A stretch of DNA of 64,000 nucleotides from an uncultured Cellulophaga sp. (GTDB lineage Bacteria > Bacteroidota > Bacteroidia > Flavobacteriales > Flavobacteriaceae), in the NCBI GenBank assembly GCA_947492955.1, contig CANLOV010000003.1, forward strand, positions 124,001 to 188,000, given 5' to 3'. This document shows positions 1 through 8,713 of the stretch, piece after piece; the first letter of the stretch is position 1; each line of letters opens with the position of its first letter. The notes under the pieces were generated by a model. That model searched no databases, was not told the origin of the DNA, and saw only the letters and a program-made list of their open reading frames with translations. Made by a program: the position numbers and the translations under genes.

Positions 1-2
1 TT

Positions 3-515
3 GCAGGACCTATATTTCATTATACATCAACCATAAAAAGACAAAAAACACTTTTGCTTATTGGTGTATCTTCTATTACTTTACTTTTAATATTAAGAGG
101 ATTTAATATATATGGAGAAACTTTAGCTTGGGAAGCTCATAATTCAACAATAAAATCGGTAATGTCTTTTTTAAACTATACAAAATACCCTCCATCATTA
201 CATTTTATACTACTTACTGTGGGTATTGGTATTTTACTTCTTTCTTGTTTTGAAAACATTACTAATAAATTTACCCAAATATTAAAGGTATTTGGCTCTG
301 CTCCTATGTTTTTTTATATTCTTCACCTATATACCATCCTAATAATTCATGGAATTTTAATGTCAACAATAAATAATGGTGAAATTATTAAAGTAAATAA
401 CATTTATCAGGTTTTGCTAATTTCAATAGGCTTATCTGTTTTACTATATTTTCCAACAAAAATATTCTCTAACTACAAACGCAGAAGCTCATCTAAACTA
501 ATAAAGTATTTTTAG
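3..515 (+). CDS. DUF1624/HGSNAT-like membrane acyltransferase, C-terminal part (5' end outside window)
   Basis: The reading frame is open to the left edge, so this is the 3' end of a longer gene. The TTG at 54 is only an internal codon. The visible 170 residues hold four or more hydrophobic segments. They carry the hallmarks I associate with the C-terminal part of the DUF1624/heparan-alpha-glucosaminide N-acetyltransferase-like family: an RGFNIYG stretch, then a LNYTKYPPSL loop and an FFYILHLY helix. Family members are multi-spanning inner-membrane proteins thought to acylate glycans using acyl groups from the cytoplasm; the substrate cannot be read here. It ends in a basic serine-rich tail and is followed by a strong hairpin. 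An acyltransferase-3 protein is the main alternative. Confidence 0.7.
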   Translation, partial: AGPIFHYTSTIKRQKTLLLIGVSSITLLLILRGFNIYGETLAWEAHNSTIKSVMSFLNYTKYPPSLHFILLTVGIGILLLSCFENITNKFTQILKVFGSAPMFFYILHLYTILIIHGILMSTINNGEIIKVNNIYQVLLISIGLSVLLYFPTKIFSNYKRRSSSKLIKYF

Positions 516-568
516 ACCTACTTAATCTAAGTAAATTTTTTATGTATTCCTAAAACTAAAACACATTT

Positions 569-604
569 AAGCACTGTAAAACAATTGTTTTACAGTGCTT
601 TTAT
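569..604. terminator. Bidirectional rho-independent terminator
   Basis: There is a perfect 16-bp inverted repeat with no loop (569-584 pairs with 585-600; arm begins AAGCACTGTAAAAC). It ends in T-rich sequence on the plus strand. It lies between the convergent acyltransferase (stop 515) and hydrolase (stop 661), so it can serve both. Confidence 0.8.
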
Positions 605-660
605 AATGCAATTCTATATAATCTAATACTTAATAAAAGACCTTATACTTTACGTATAGA

Positions 661-1713
661 TTAATGGCTATTGATAAATTCTATGACTTTTTCTGAAAAA
701 AGCTTAGGTTCAGTAGACATAGGGCTATGAGCAGATTTTTCAAAAATAAAAAATTGTTTATCGTTAGAGCCAAAATTATCAAAAGCTTCATAGGCAAATG
801 TTGTAGGAACTACAAGATCATATTTACCCCATAACACTATAGAAGGTAAGGTAATTTTAGACAATTGATTCGTATATGATACGTTTTGAAAAAGCCCTTG
901 TTTTTTCATTAATATATCTTGTATTTTATTACTGTTCCACCTAACTTTAGGTAAATGATCAGAAGGAACATCATCTCCATAATCAGCTTTAAAATCATTA
1001 ATAACCTTATCTTCCTCTAGTTTTGCTTCTCCTTCATGCGAAGCAGTATTTAATTTACCAAAACTCTCTAAAGTATTAGTTGGCTCTATATTTTGAACCA
1101 AATCTAGAGTGTTTCTCCAATAATCAACACTATTTCCTAAAGCTATTTGCTCATTTGCTACAGTGTTTAAGGTTATTTTATAGGCATCATAAAGCCCTTT
1201 AGGAGAATGTACACCAGCAACATCTATCCATCCAGAAAAAATGCTTTGGTTCTTTAATAAAGTTGCTGTACCTAGTGTACCTCCCCAACTATGCCCCATT
1301 AAAAATAGTTTAGAATCGTCTCCGAATTTTGCCTTAATTACCCTTCCCAAGGCTATTATATCTTCAGCCATAATATCGACACTTACCTCCTTTTCAGAGT
1401 AATTCCCTTGTGCATTGTTATGACCTCTTTGATCAAAGTAAACAACAGCGTTATTTTTTTCTATTTCTGTTCTAATAGTATTTGATCTATACTGTAATCC
1501 ACTTCCTCCTGGTCCGCCGTGCAGTATAATAAGGAATACTTTATCCGAACCGTTACCATGAATATAAGCAGGCATGTCTGCTTTTTTATGCCTCACAAAA
1601 ATGGTTTCATCTAGGCTATTTATGTTTACATCTTCTTTAGCACAAGAGAAAACAGTGAACACTAATAATATAATAGCAACTATTTTTATTTTGCTTTTAA
1701 CTATTCTTTCCAT
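661..1713 (-). CDS. Alpha/beta hydrolase lipoprotein (proline iminopeptidase-like)
   Basis: This 350-residue protein has a lipoprotein signal peptide with lipobox VFSC (Cys24), so it should be membrane-anchored outside the cytoplasm. The catalytic fold is clear: an oxyanion motif HGGPGGSG at 65-72, the FDQRGH stretch near 93-98, the nucleophile elbow GHSWGG with Ser142, a probable acid in GKYDLVVP near 298, and a histidine in SAHSP near 328. The HGGPG plus DQRG combination is typical of the proline iminopeptidase/epoxide hydrolase group (S33). The substrate is unknown. It is the last gene of a three-gene unit and begins 2 nt after the stop of its neighbour, so it is cotranscribed and probably translationally coupled. 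Confidence 0.85.
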   Translation of the reverse strand: MERIVKSKIKIVAIILLVFTVFSCAKEDVNINSLDETIFVRHKKADMPAYIHGNGSDKVFLIILHGGPGGSGLQYRSNTIRTEIEKNNAVVYFDQRGHNNAQGNYSEKEVSVDIMAEDIIALGRVIKAKFGDDSKLFLMGHSWGGTLGTATLLKNQSIFSGWIDVAGVHSPKGLYDAYKITLNTVANEQIALGNSVDYWRNTLDLVQNIEPTNTLESFGKLNTASHEGEAKLEEDKVINDFKADYGDDVPSDHLPKVRWNSNKIQDILMKKQGLFQNVSYTNQLSKITLPSIVLWGKYDLVVPTTFAYEAFDNFGSNDKQFFIFEKSAHSPMSTEPKLFSEKVIEFINSH

Positions 1714-1715
1714 AA

Positions 1716-2324
1716 TTATTTCTTTTTAAAATTAAAACGGTGACCATATTGTATAGATAAAATGTCTAATGTACCAGCATTGTAGGGTGTTCTTAATGCA
1801 TAGTTTAAGTTAAGATACCAGCCAGAACGCCTTTTTCCTTTACGGAGTCTTCCTATCCCAAAACCAACTGATGGCGCATAGTAACTTCTTCCTGGAAACT
1901 TAACTTTAGAAACCTCATCTCCTTTTACCTCAAAAGTTTCTGGTAAAAAAGAACGATAATAACCAAGTGGGTTTAGTTCTAGATTTAACTGCCATCTTTT
2001 GGGGCTTGTTCTTCGCCATATAAGCCCATAATGGGTATACAAACCATTGTCTGTTTTATTGGTAAAGTTTGTAGCATATCCTAGACTTCCATTGAATAAA
2101 AGTTGATGAGTAATTATTTTTTGCCCTCTCTTTTTTTCTTTAACCTTTTCCTTTTCTTTCCATAGGTACTCAATTCCTAAATTAAGTCCATTCTCCGAAA
2201 ATACATTACCATAGTACCCTACTTTAAACTCTGTTCTATTTAAAAAAGTAATACCATCTGCCCTACTTTGAGCTTGTAATTGTAAAGCATATATAAGCAG
2301 AAAAATAATTGTATATTTTTTCAT
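1716..2324 (-). CDS. Small secreted or outer-membrane protein of unknown function
   Basis: This 202-residue protein has a clear signal peptide ending at LQAQS (about residue 20). The rest alternates aromatic and polar residues in short beta-strand-like segments (GYYGNVF, GLNLGIEYLW, SVGFGIGRL, WYLNLNYAL) and ends in YGHRFNFKKK, which suggests a small outer-membrane beta-barrel. A basic stretch (KEKEKVKEKKRGQK) lies in one loop. I do not recognise a family. It sits between two lipoprotein alpha/beta hydrolases, with 24 and 2 nt spacing, so the three are probably one operon. Envelope location is inferred from the signal peptide; the function is unknown. Confidence 0.7.
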   Translation of the reverse strand: MKKYTIIFLLIYALQLQAQSRADGITFLNRTEFKVGYYGNVFSENGLNLGIEYLWKEKEKVKEKKRGQKIITHQLLFNGSLGYATNFTNKTDNGLYTHYGLIWRRTSPKRWQLNLELNPLGYYRSFLPETFEVKGDEVSKVKFPGRSYYAPSVGFGIGRLRKGKRRSGWYLNLNYALRTPYNAGTLDILSIQYGHRFNFKKK

Positions 2325-2348
2325 GTTTTTTTAATTAAGTGTTATTAT

Positions 2349-3278
2349 TTATAGTACTATTTCTATTCCAAAGGTCTCTTGCATTCCCTGCTCAATAAAT
2401 TCAAAAAAAGTTCCCCCATGGTCTCCTTTACCAGAAATTATACTAGCGTTTTTAGATTCTAAAAACTGAACTTCTTCGGCGGTAAGGCTCCCAAGTGCTT
2501 CGTCCGTTTCGCCATAAACGTATGTTAGTTTAGATAAATCCTCAATAGGATTCAGAAGCTCTGTATATCTGTTCATTCCCAATCCTGCAGACAACCTAAG
2601 GAGGTTTCTCTCTGTTACATCTGGGTCTGGGTCTGGTTTTATTATGGGAGTAACACCGTTATCGAACATCCCCTCCTTTCCTTCAGCAGATGCTTGCCAC
2701 AAAACATTGTCTATATCTAACCTACCTGTAATAATTAAGTATTTATCAGCGCTATCTATTCCTTTTGTTGCAATAAGTTCTTGAGTTACAAATGCACCAA
2801 ACGAAAATCCAAAAACATACACGGTTCTACCTTGCTCTTGAAAATAGGAAGCTACCTTATGAAGCATTTCTATACTTTCCATATTAAAGCTAACTGCTTT
2901 GTCTAAAGTAATATCATTACCTTTTACAATGGTAGAATCTATGGTTTGTGCTTGGTGTACGCTTACAGTTAAAAGGTCTGCCTTATTAGAAATTGCCAAA
3001 ACCAAGTCGTCTACTATAGCTGTATCAAATTTGGTACTAGGGCCGCCTGGTATCGTAATAAGTACTGTAGAAGCTTTTTCGTCTCCTTTAAAATAAATTA
3101 ACTCTTTTATTTCTTCTGATAGTTCTGTAATCGCAACCGGAGGTTCTTCCTCCATCACAGTAGGTTTGTCGTCATTGGAACAAGCGAATGTTATAATTGA
3201 TAAAAATGTGATCAAAATTACTTTTGAAATTGAATGATAATAATTGATACTTATCATTTTTAAGGATATTGTTTTCAT
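2349..3278 (-). CDS. Alpha/beta hydrolase-fold lipoprotein
   Basis: The frame is open back to 3419, but the sequence before 3278 makes no sensible signal peptide. From the ATG at 3278 (or the one at 3257) the protein begins with a lipoprotein signal ending IITFAC. The mature part has an oxyanion-like TIPGGPS, a nucleophile elbow GFSFG, a probable acid in YGETDE and a terminal histidine in GDHGG, so all elements of an alpha/beta hydrolase triad are present. It is about 309 residues from the 3278 start. It is the first gene of a unit with the secreted protein at 1716 and the second hydrolase at 661. The two hydrolases differ in sequence, so this is not a recent duplication. The substrate is unknown. 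Confidence 0.7.
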   Translation of the reverse strand: MKTISLKMISINYYHSISKVILITFLSIITFACSNDDKPTVMEEEPPVAITELSEEIKELIYFKGDEKASTVLITIPGGPSTKFDTAIVDDLVLAISNKADLLTVSVHQAQTIDSTIVKGNDITLDKAVSFNMESIEMLHKVASYFQEQGRTVYVFGFSFGAFVTQELIATKGIDSADKYLIITGRLDIDNVLWQASAEGKEGMFDNGVTPIIKPDPDPDVTERNLLRLSAGLGMNRYTELLNPIEDLSKLTYVYGETDEALGSLTAEEVQFLESKNASIISGKGDHGGTFFEFIEQGMQETFGIEIVL

Positions 3279-3419
3279 TAGTTTATGTTTTAATTTGTTA
3301 TAACCAGAAATAGTTATTAGCACTACTCTTAAAAAAGAAGTTGTAATTAATGAGATACTTATAAAATACTCAGTAATAAAACGAGTGATAATTGCAAAAT
3401 CTAGTATTGTTTTATTCAA

Positions 3420-3924
3420 CCTTTATAAGATTAATTATATATAATTATATCTCTAAAAGACAATTGAAATTTTAGATGGTTGCATAAGAGGACAGAAATA
3501 ATTAGGATAGAATATCTATTTTAACACATTAAAAAACATCTAAGCTTTAAAAAAGTTTTGAAAAACATATTAATATAAACAAAACTCCAACCAAAAATTA
3601 TTTAGTTGGAGTTAACAAATATTTAAATACATCTAATGATGTATTAAGTGATTAAAAAACTAATTTTTGAATAATAAACTTACAAATACATTAGCACCAT
3701 CTAAAGAAGCTCCTTTTTTAAAGCCATCTGCACAACAAGTTTTAAAATAAAGAAGATTATTGAGAAAACAGAAAAAGTAAATCTGGAGAAATAGTTGACA
3801 GGGTATATTCTATTGCTGTTTTAGTAAAATGATCATAAAACTAAATATTTAAATCCAGAATTTAAGATATGTAATTGGAGGGCAAGCCTAGGAATATTAC
3901 ACCCTTTATAACGATACTAATAAA
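3420..3924. other. Gene-free stretch between the hydrolase operon and fur
   Basis: About 500 bp hold no convincing gene. The stretch contains an inverted repeat at 3583-3613 (AACTCCAAC paired with GTTGGAGTT, 13-nt loop). A minus-strand frame at 3663-3809 is open but has no start codon; it may be the remains of a gene. The part next to 3420 must carry the promoter of the hydrolase operon, but I see no clear TAnnTTTG box. Confidence 0.5.
3583..3613. terminator. Inverted repeat, possible terminator
   Basis: The arms are AACTCCAAC (3583-3591) and GTTGGAGTT (3605-3613), a perfect 9-bp stem around a 13-nt loop. The T-run after it is weak. No gene ends close to it, so it may belong to a lost gene or a small RNA. 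Confidence 0.4.
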
Positions 3925-3962
3925 AAAACATTCAGGCTAAATATGTAAAACCTTATTTAGCC
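3925..3962 (-). terminator. Terminator of fur
   Basis: The arms GGCTAAATA (3935-3943) and TATTTAGCC (3954-3962) form a perfect 9-bp stem. On the minus strand the hairpin is followed within 6 nt by a run of seven T. It begins 11 nt after the fur stop codon. Confidence 0.75.
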
Positions 3963-3973
3963 AAAATAATTTT

Positions 3974-4435
3974 CTATTCTTTATTATCCTCATCATTATT
4001 TTTATTACTCGTAGCATAAAAATACAAAGAATGCTCGTTAATAGTAACTCCTAAAGTTTCTTCTATAGTTTTCTTTATTTCTTGAACTCTTGGATCAGAA
4101 AATTCTAAAATCTCACCAGTATCTGTGAGAATAATATGATCGTGCTTGCCATCAAAAAAAGATTTCTCGTAATAGGTTATATTATCCCCAAACTTATGTT
4201 TACGAACTAAACGAGATTCTAATAAAATATCTATGGTATTATACAAAGTAGCTCTACTAACTCTATAATTTTTATTCTTCATATTAACATACAAAGAATC
4301 TATATCTATGTGTTTATTAATGGTATAAATCTCCTCTAAAATAGCGTATCGTTCCGGAGTTTTCCTATGCCCATTCTCTTCTAAAAAATCGGTAAAAATT
4401 CCTTTAATAATATTAAAACTACTAACACAAGTCAT
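3974..4435 (-). CDS. fur: Fur-family metal-responsive transcriptional repressor
   Basis: This 153-residue protein has the Fur layout. The N-terminal winged helix contains [13 protein letters not shown] and the recognition region [14 protein letters not shown]. The C-terminal dimerisation half contains the metal-ligand stretch [14 protein letters not shown] and a final conserved acid. It lacks the CxxC pairs of many Fur and PerR proteins, which is common in flavobacterial versions. Fur binds Fe(II) and represses iron uptake. Here it lies directly downstream of a DUF4374 lipoprotein/TonB receptor unit and about 4 kb from a PepSY operon, which supports an iron role over zinc (Zur) or peroxide (PerR). 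A candidate Fur box lies in its own upstream region, suggesting autoregulation. The ATG at 4435 is the only sensible start. Confidence 0.88.
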   Translation of the reverse strand: MTCVSSFNIIKGIFTDFLEENGHRKTPERYAILEEIYTINKHIDIDSLYVNMKNKNYRVSRATLYNTIDILLESRLVRKHKFGDNITYYEKSFFDGKHDHIILTDTGEILEFSDPRVQEIKKTIEETLGVTINEHSLYFYATSNKNNDEDNKE

Positions 4436-4449
4436 AACCAGTTAAAAAA

Positions 4450-4468
4450 TATTTAGATTAATAAAATA
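4450..4468. promoter_or_regulatory. Candidate Fur box upstream of fur
   Basis: The sequence TATTTAGATTAATAAAATA is an imperfect palindrome 15 bp upstream of the fur ATG. Its first 13 bases recur exactly, inverted, at 8651-8663 in the divergent promoter of the iron operon. Being shared by fur and an iron-uptake promoter is the main argument for calling it a Fur site; AT-rich chance matches are the main doubt. Confidence 0.45.
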
Positions 4469-4493
4469 CACTCTCTAATACCAAAAAATAAAA

Positions 4494-5855
4494 TTATTCT
4501 TGAAGTTTTACCAACTGCGTAACTATTCCACCAGCTGTTACATTAAAGATATTAAAACTTGTATTTGTCTCTGGATTATACTCATAATACCCATTTATTC
4601 CTTCTTCTATATTAAACGTTTGAAAAAATAGGTTGCCTTCGTAATTATAGGAGTAAGGAAATCCAAAACCAGCTGTAAAAGGAATATCTTCTATCACAGT
4701 TGCAGTTTTTGCATTTAAATCTAACTTAGCCCATCTAGAATTTGCTCCGTTAATAACTAAGTTTCTAAGTTCGTTAAAATCTTCCTGTGTAGCTTGTCCA
4801 CTGGCTCTTAATTGTAATAATTCTAAAATTCTTGGGTCATCTGCTTTGGCAGAAATAGCTGCATAAGCTATACCGTTACTACCGTAAACAGTACCTGTAA
4901 CAAATTGAGAAACAATAAAATTAAACCCTAAAAAATCTACTGGATTAAAACTATAATCCGTATCAAATGAAGTACTACCAGATGGAATTTTTACAATTTG
5001 CGGCCTAGAACCTTTTGCTGCAGTAGGACCAGCTTGTCCATCTAAGCTATAAGAACCTTGGCATGTAATATAAACGTTGCCCATTTCATCTATAATATTA
5101 TTAGTTGCACCACGTGTAAAAGGGTATGTTGCTTCTGTAAGTGTAGCTGTTGACTCCCAAGAAAATGTATCTAAATTTACTACTTCAATATAAATATCAT
5201 TAGCATCATAAAATGCAGGAGTGTTTGGATTATTGGTAACCAATGGTAGAAAAACTTTGTTGTCTTGAGCTCTATAAATAATCTCAAAATAATTATTTGT
5301 TTGGTCATTAGGTTCTTTAATAGCTTTTGCATTTGGCATATCAATTTCTCTAATAAACTCCATAGTTAAGGGATTAAAAACAAAAAGTTTTTGAGTATTA
5401 CTTACTGTATATAGCGCCAACTCATTATTAATAACTTTTACTGCTTGTATATTTGTAGTAGTAACCAATGTTTTTTCTATAATTTCATTTGTTTCTTTAT
5501 CTATAGAAAACCTACTTAATCCATTACGTTCGCCATTTAATTGCCTTCCAAAAGAAAAGTTTTTATAAGTTTCAATGGGATTAAAAAGCTGAAAAGATTT
5601 ATGTTGAGTTAAATCTAAATTACCCACAGGCTTGCTTTCCAAATAGGTAGCAAAACTTGCATTTCCTGCAGAGGTAGAAGCAAATGATGATACAATAAAA
5701 CCAGAGGTTTTAAATTCTTCTTCAGATTCTTCTCTTGTGCTTTCTCCTGGTGTAAAAGTAACTTCTTTTATAACTTCATCTGGTTCACATGATAGCATTA
5801 AAAGTAAAGTTACAAATGAAAAGGTTCTAAAAATTCTTGGTAATTTATAATACAT
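4494..5855 (-). CDS. DUF4374-like lipoprotein of an iron/siderophore uptake unit
   Basis: I take the ATG at 5855 as the start. It lies just after the TonB receptor stop and gives a clean lipoprotein signal ending LMLSC (Cys23). Longer frames up to 5945 would overlap the receptor and spoil the signal. The 453-residue protein is rich in beta-strand-like segments and has no catalytic motif I can see. Its size, and its place immediately after a TonB receptor and beside fur, match the DUF4374 lipoproteins that accompany siderophore receptors in Bacteroidota, possibly as beta-propeller surface binders. The family call rests partly on context. A generic propeller-like surface lipoprotein is the alternative. 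Confidence 0.6.
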   Translation of the reverse strand: MYYKLPRIFRTFSFVTLLLMLSCEPDEVIKEVTFTPGESTREESEEEFKTSGFIVSSFASTSAGNASFATYLESKPVGNLDLTQHKSFQLFNPIETYKNFSFGRQLNGERNGLSRFSIDKETNEIIEKTLVTTTNIQAVKVINNELALYTVSNTQKLFVFNPLTMEFIREIDMPNAKAIKEPNDQTNNYFEIIYRAQDNKVFLPLVTNNPNTPAFYDANDIYIEVVNLDTFSWESTATLTEATYPFTRGATNNIIDEMGNVYITCQGSYSLDGQAGPTAAKGSRPQIVKIPSGSTSFDTDYSFNPVDFLGFNFIVSQFVTGTVYGSNGIAYAAISAKADDPRILELLQLRASGQATQEDFNELRNLVINGANSRWAKLDLNAKTATVIEDIPFTAGFGFPYSYNYEGNLFFQTFNIEEGINGYYEYNPETNTSFNIFNVTAGGIVTQLVKLQE

Positions 5856-5859
5856 TAGG

Positions 5860-8238
5860 TTAAAAATTTGATAGTTCATATATAAGTTTAAAATTGAAAT
5901 TTCTCCCCGGACGTGGGATACTAAAATTATCGAACAGCTCTTCATCTGTAATATTTACAATATTAAAAGCTGTGGTTATTTTTTTATTTAAAAAGCTTAC
6001 TGAAAACCCTGCATCTATTCTATTATTATTAGGAATAAATAAATCCGGAGAATTTTCTATGGTTTGTTCCTCACCTACAATTATAAAATTAAAAGCATCT
6101 ACATGACTATAAGCTGCATAGATATTAACATCTATATTACTATTGAATATGTTTTCTTTAGACCAATTTAATTGTGTGTTGTAAAAAAAACTAGGCGTGT
6201 TTGGGAAAGGGCTTCCTTTTAAGAAATCGTTTTGAATACCTCCGTTTGTAAATGATATAAAGTTCTTTTCAATATAACTTACATTAGTAACCCAATTAAA
6301 ATTGCTTAAAAATTTAAATTTAAGCTCTCCTTCTATGCCTTTAGCTTCTACATTTTCTGCATTAACATACTGTAAAGGAGTAACATCTGTATTTAAAAAA
6401 ATAATATTTTTTTGCTTTCTTAAAAAAGCATTTGCGGTTAAAAAAACAGAAAAGTCCTCATTAAAATTTTTAGAAAATAAAAATCCTAAATTATAATTAT
6501 CACTCTCTTCGGGTTTTATAGATGCATTACTTACTACACCTGTAGCATTACCCGCAAATTGAAATATTTCAGGAATAAGAAACCCTCTTTCATATGAAAC
6601 ACGTAAGGCTAAATCTGGAACAACTTGATATTTAATAGCCCCATTCCACCCAAAAAAATCATCTTCTAAATCTAAAATTTCGTTGCTCCTAAAATCAAGG
6701 GAAGATTGTTTAAAATTATAATATTTTGCCGTAGCTGTTAATTTTATTTTATTATCTAGATACTTCCCCTCGTACTGTAAACCAGAAATATTTTTAGTAA
6801 TTTTTTGTGTAGGAACTTCACTATACGCTATAGGATTATTTATATCAAAATCTTTAATGTCTCTTTTTTGATATGCAATAATATTACTAAGTAAAAGTTT
6901 ATGAGACGAATCTATATTGTAATTTAAAGAAGTTCTATTTACATAATTCTGTGTCTTAGTATCTACAAGTGCAGGCGAGCCATTTGTAAATTCTCCTGAA
7001 GCGTTTCTAAAAATAATATCTCCTAGCCAATTGTAAGCATTTGCTGTAGTATCTACAAATTTAATAAGCTCATGACTATAGTTAGATATTGTTTTTAATT
7101 GTAGTTTGTTCTTTAATAATGTTTTATCATATTTTACAATAACAGAAGAACTTTCACTTTCAGAAAAAGCTTCTCCTATAGCAATGTTACTAATTCTAAA
7201 AGCATTTTGCGCTTCTCTATATGCTCTTAAATAATTGAGGGATATTTGAGCATTATCGGTCCATTTTTTATTAGAGGTTCCAATAGCCATATTGGTATGT
7301 TGTAATCTATATTGGTCATGAAACCTTCTTATGTTTTGATTTTCAATTGCAACAGGGGGTGCTCCTGCTGGCAATAGAGGATTGTTAACTAATAAATCTG
7401 CTTTAAACGTGTAATCGTTATCAGAATAGTTAACACCTCCACCAACATTTAAAAAATTATCTTTTTTGTCTACTAAAGTTAAACTTAAGTCTCCTAAATG
7501 AGTGTTAAAAGAACCTAAGCTATAGGATGCCTTTAAATGGTTTGCTTTTTTATTTTCTGTTACAATATTAATACCTCCTCCTAAAGCATCTGTACTAATA
7601 TCAATTGGCAATACACCTTTGTAAACATCTACTCTTTTTATATTAGTAAGAGGTAAGGTTGCTAAATCTAATCGTGGATATAGAAATTCTAAAGGAATAC
7701 CATCTATATAAATACGTACTGCTGTACCATTAAGGCCATTTATGGAAACATCTGAATTATCTCCTAAAGAACCAGAACGACGAATACGAACTCCAGAGAT
7801 TTTATCTATTTGGTCTGTTATAATATTAGTTTGAGAAATAACATCTGTAAGTTCAAAACTACCTATGGAAATTGCCTGTTCCTTTTGCCTTGTTGATGCC
7901 TTTTTGCCAGAAACAATAACATCATCTAAATTTTCAACACTATCTTCTAATGTATCATGTAAACTTGTATTGGTATTAATTGTTACTTTTCTAGATATGG
8001 TAGTATATCCTACGGAGCTTATTTTAAGAATATAGTTTCCTGCTCTTACTTTTTTTATTTCGTAGGTACCATCTTCTTTAGAAATAGCATATTTGTTATC
8101 CCTATCTAATGTAATATTTACATATGGAATTGGTTTTCCTTCATTATCTTTAATTACACCAGAAATTGTGTACATTGACTGAGAAAATGTAAAAAAAGGT
8201 ATAAAGAGTACTAAAAAGTAAAGGTGCTTCATTATCAT
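5860..8238 (-). CDS. TonB-dependent outer-membrane receptor (probable siderophore-iron)
   Basis: This 792-residue receptor has a signal peptide (1-19, ending FFTFSQS). A carboxypeptidase-regulatory-like beta-sandwich follows at about 22-100 (SGVIKDNEGKPIPYVNITL, then the SVGYTT motif). The plug is at about 125-225 (SIGSFELTDV, DVSINGLNG, RVDVYKGVLPIDISTDALGG) and a 22-strand barrel runs to the C terminus, ending NFKLIYELSNF. The DALGGGINIVTE stretch is classic for TonB plugs. It is not SusC-like: it is shorter and has no SusD partner. Its neighbours fur, a DUF4374-like lipoprotein and a PepSY operon point to an iron-siderophore substrate. The start may be the ATG at 8238 or the one at 8232. 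The next gene follows with only 4 nt between. Confidence 0.88.
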   Translation of the reverse strand: MIMKHLYFLVLFIPFFTFSQSMYTISGVIKDNEGKPIPYVNITLDRDNKYAISKEDGTYEIKKVRAGNYILKISSVGYTTISRKVTINTNTSLHDTLEDSVENLDDVIVSGKKASTRQKEQAISIGSFELTDVISQTNIITDQIDKISGVRIRRSGSLGDNSDVSINGLNGTAVRIYIDGIPLEFLYPRLDLATLPLTNIKRVDVYKGVLPIDISTDALGGGINIVTENKKANHLKASYSLGSFNTHLGDLSLTLVDKKDNFLNVGGGVNYSDNDYTFKADLLVNNPLLPAGAPPVAIENQNIRRFHDQYRLQHTNMAIGTSNKKWTDNAQISLNYLRAYREAQNAFRISNIAIGEAFSESESSSVIVKYDKTLLKNKLQLKTISNYSHELIKFVDTTANAYNWLGDIIFRNASGEFTNGSPALVDTKTQNYVNRTSLNYNIDSSHKLLLSNIIAYQKRDIKDFDINNPIAYSEVPTQKITKNISGLQYEGKYLDNKIKLTATAKYYNFKQSSLDFRSNEILDLEDDFFGWNGAIKYQVVPDLALRVSYERGFLIPEIFQFAGNATGVVSNASIKPEESDNYNLGFLFSKNFNEDFSVFLTANAFLRKQKNIIFLNTDVTPLQYVNAENVEAKGIEGELKFKFLSNFNWVTNVSYIEKNFISFTNGGIQNDFLKGSPFPNTPSFFYNTQLNWSKENIFNSNIDVNIYAAYSHVDAFNFIIVGEEQTIENSPDLFIPNNNRIDAGFSVSFLNKKITTAFNIVNITDEELFDNFSIPRPGRNFNFKLIYELSNF

Positions 8239-8259
8239 TTAATTAAGTGTTTTTATTTT

Positions 8260-8619
8260 TTAATTTAATATCATCTGGTATTCAATTTTTTCTTCTGGAT
8301 TACTAAGGATATTGTATCCTATCTTATTATTTAATAAAAATTGAAGCTCTAACAACTCTTCTTTATTTAATATAATAGTCATATCAGTATTACACACAGG
8401 TATTGGTATTTTCCTTTTATACATAGACTTTTCATATTGTTTATCAATTTGGTCAGCATCCATATGAGTTATAAAATCTAAAAAAGAATTATAGGTATGT
8501 CGAGAAAAATCAAAACATAAATTTTTAAAAATTACCTGTATTAAATCAGAGTTTCTAAACCAATATATATATCCATTTGGAGTCGTATTTAAAATTTTAA
8601 TATTTGAGCACATAATCAT
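8260..8619 (-). CDS. DUF6686-like small protein of the iron locus
   Basis: The protein has about 119 residues. The frame runs back to a TTG at 8631, but the ATGs at 8619 or 8613 (MCSNIKIL) are likelier starts. It begins with a cysteine-containing CSNIKILNTTPNG motif. It then has an IFKNLCFDFS strand and a KRKIPIPVCNTDMTIIL segment, ending in a leucine-rich helix. The order N-terminal CxxI, F.NL...F, then RKIPIP...L.L reminds me of the flavobacterial DUF6686 family. There is no signal peptide, so it is cytoplasmic. It is the first gene of the minus-strand unit with the TonB receptor (21 nt apart) and shares its promoter region with the PepSY operon, so iron regulation is likely. The function is unknown. 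Confidence 0.65.
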   Translation of the reverse strand: MIMCSNIKILNTTPNGYIYWFRNSDLIQVIFKNLCFDFSRHTYNSFLDFITHMDADQIDKQYEKSMYKRKIPIPVCNTDMTIILNKEELLELQFLLNNKIGYNILSNPEEKIEYQMILN

Positions 8620-8642
8620 TATTTGGAACAAATCTAAACAAC

Positions 8643-8663
8643 TATTTTAAATTAATCTAAATA
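8643..8663. promoter_or_regulatory. Candidate Fur box in the divergent iron promoter
   Basis: A 21-bp imperfect palindrome with TATTT and AAATA ends around ATTAAT lies between the divergent genes starting at 8619 and 8714. Thirteen bases (8651-8663, read on the minus strand) are identical to the candidate box upstream of fur. A second half-site (AATCTAAAC) lies at about 8631-8639. Confidence 0.45.
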
Positions 8664-8677
8664 ACAATAAATTATTT

Positions 8678-8685
8678 TATATTTG
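8678..8685 (+). promoter_or_regulatory. Bacteroidota -7 promoter element for the PepSY operon
   Basis: TATATTTG matches the TAnnTTTG consensus of the Bacteroidota primary sigma factor and lies 28 nt before the ATG at 8714. No good -33 TTTG is seen, as expected if an activator or repressor dominates. The candidate Fur box ends 15 bp upstream. Confidence 0.5.
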
Positions 8686-8713
8686 CTTTGTTATTTTAAA
8701 TGAGTAATTAAAG

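Noticed and set aside
2899-3096. 65-codon plus-strand frame inside the lipoprotein hydrolase gene
   Set aside because: It is antisense to the catalytic domain and has no recognisable content.
3660-3809. Minus-strand open frame ending TCCADGFKKGASLDGANVFV, then SLLFKN and stop
   Set aside because: It looks protein-like near its end, but there is no start codon in the open stretch and a stop lies at 3810-3812. It may be a gene remnant, but I cannot support it.
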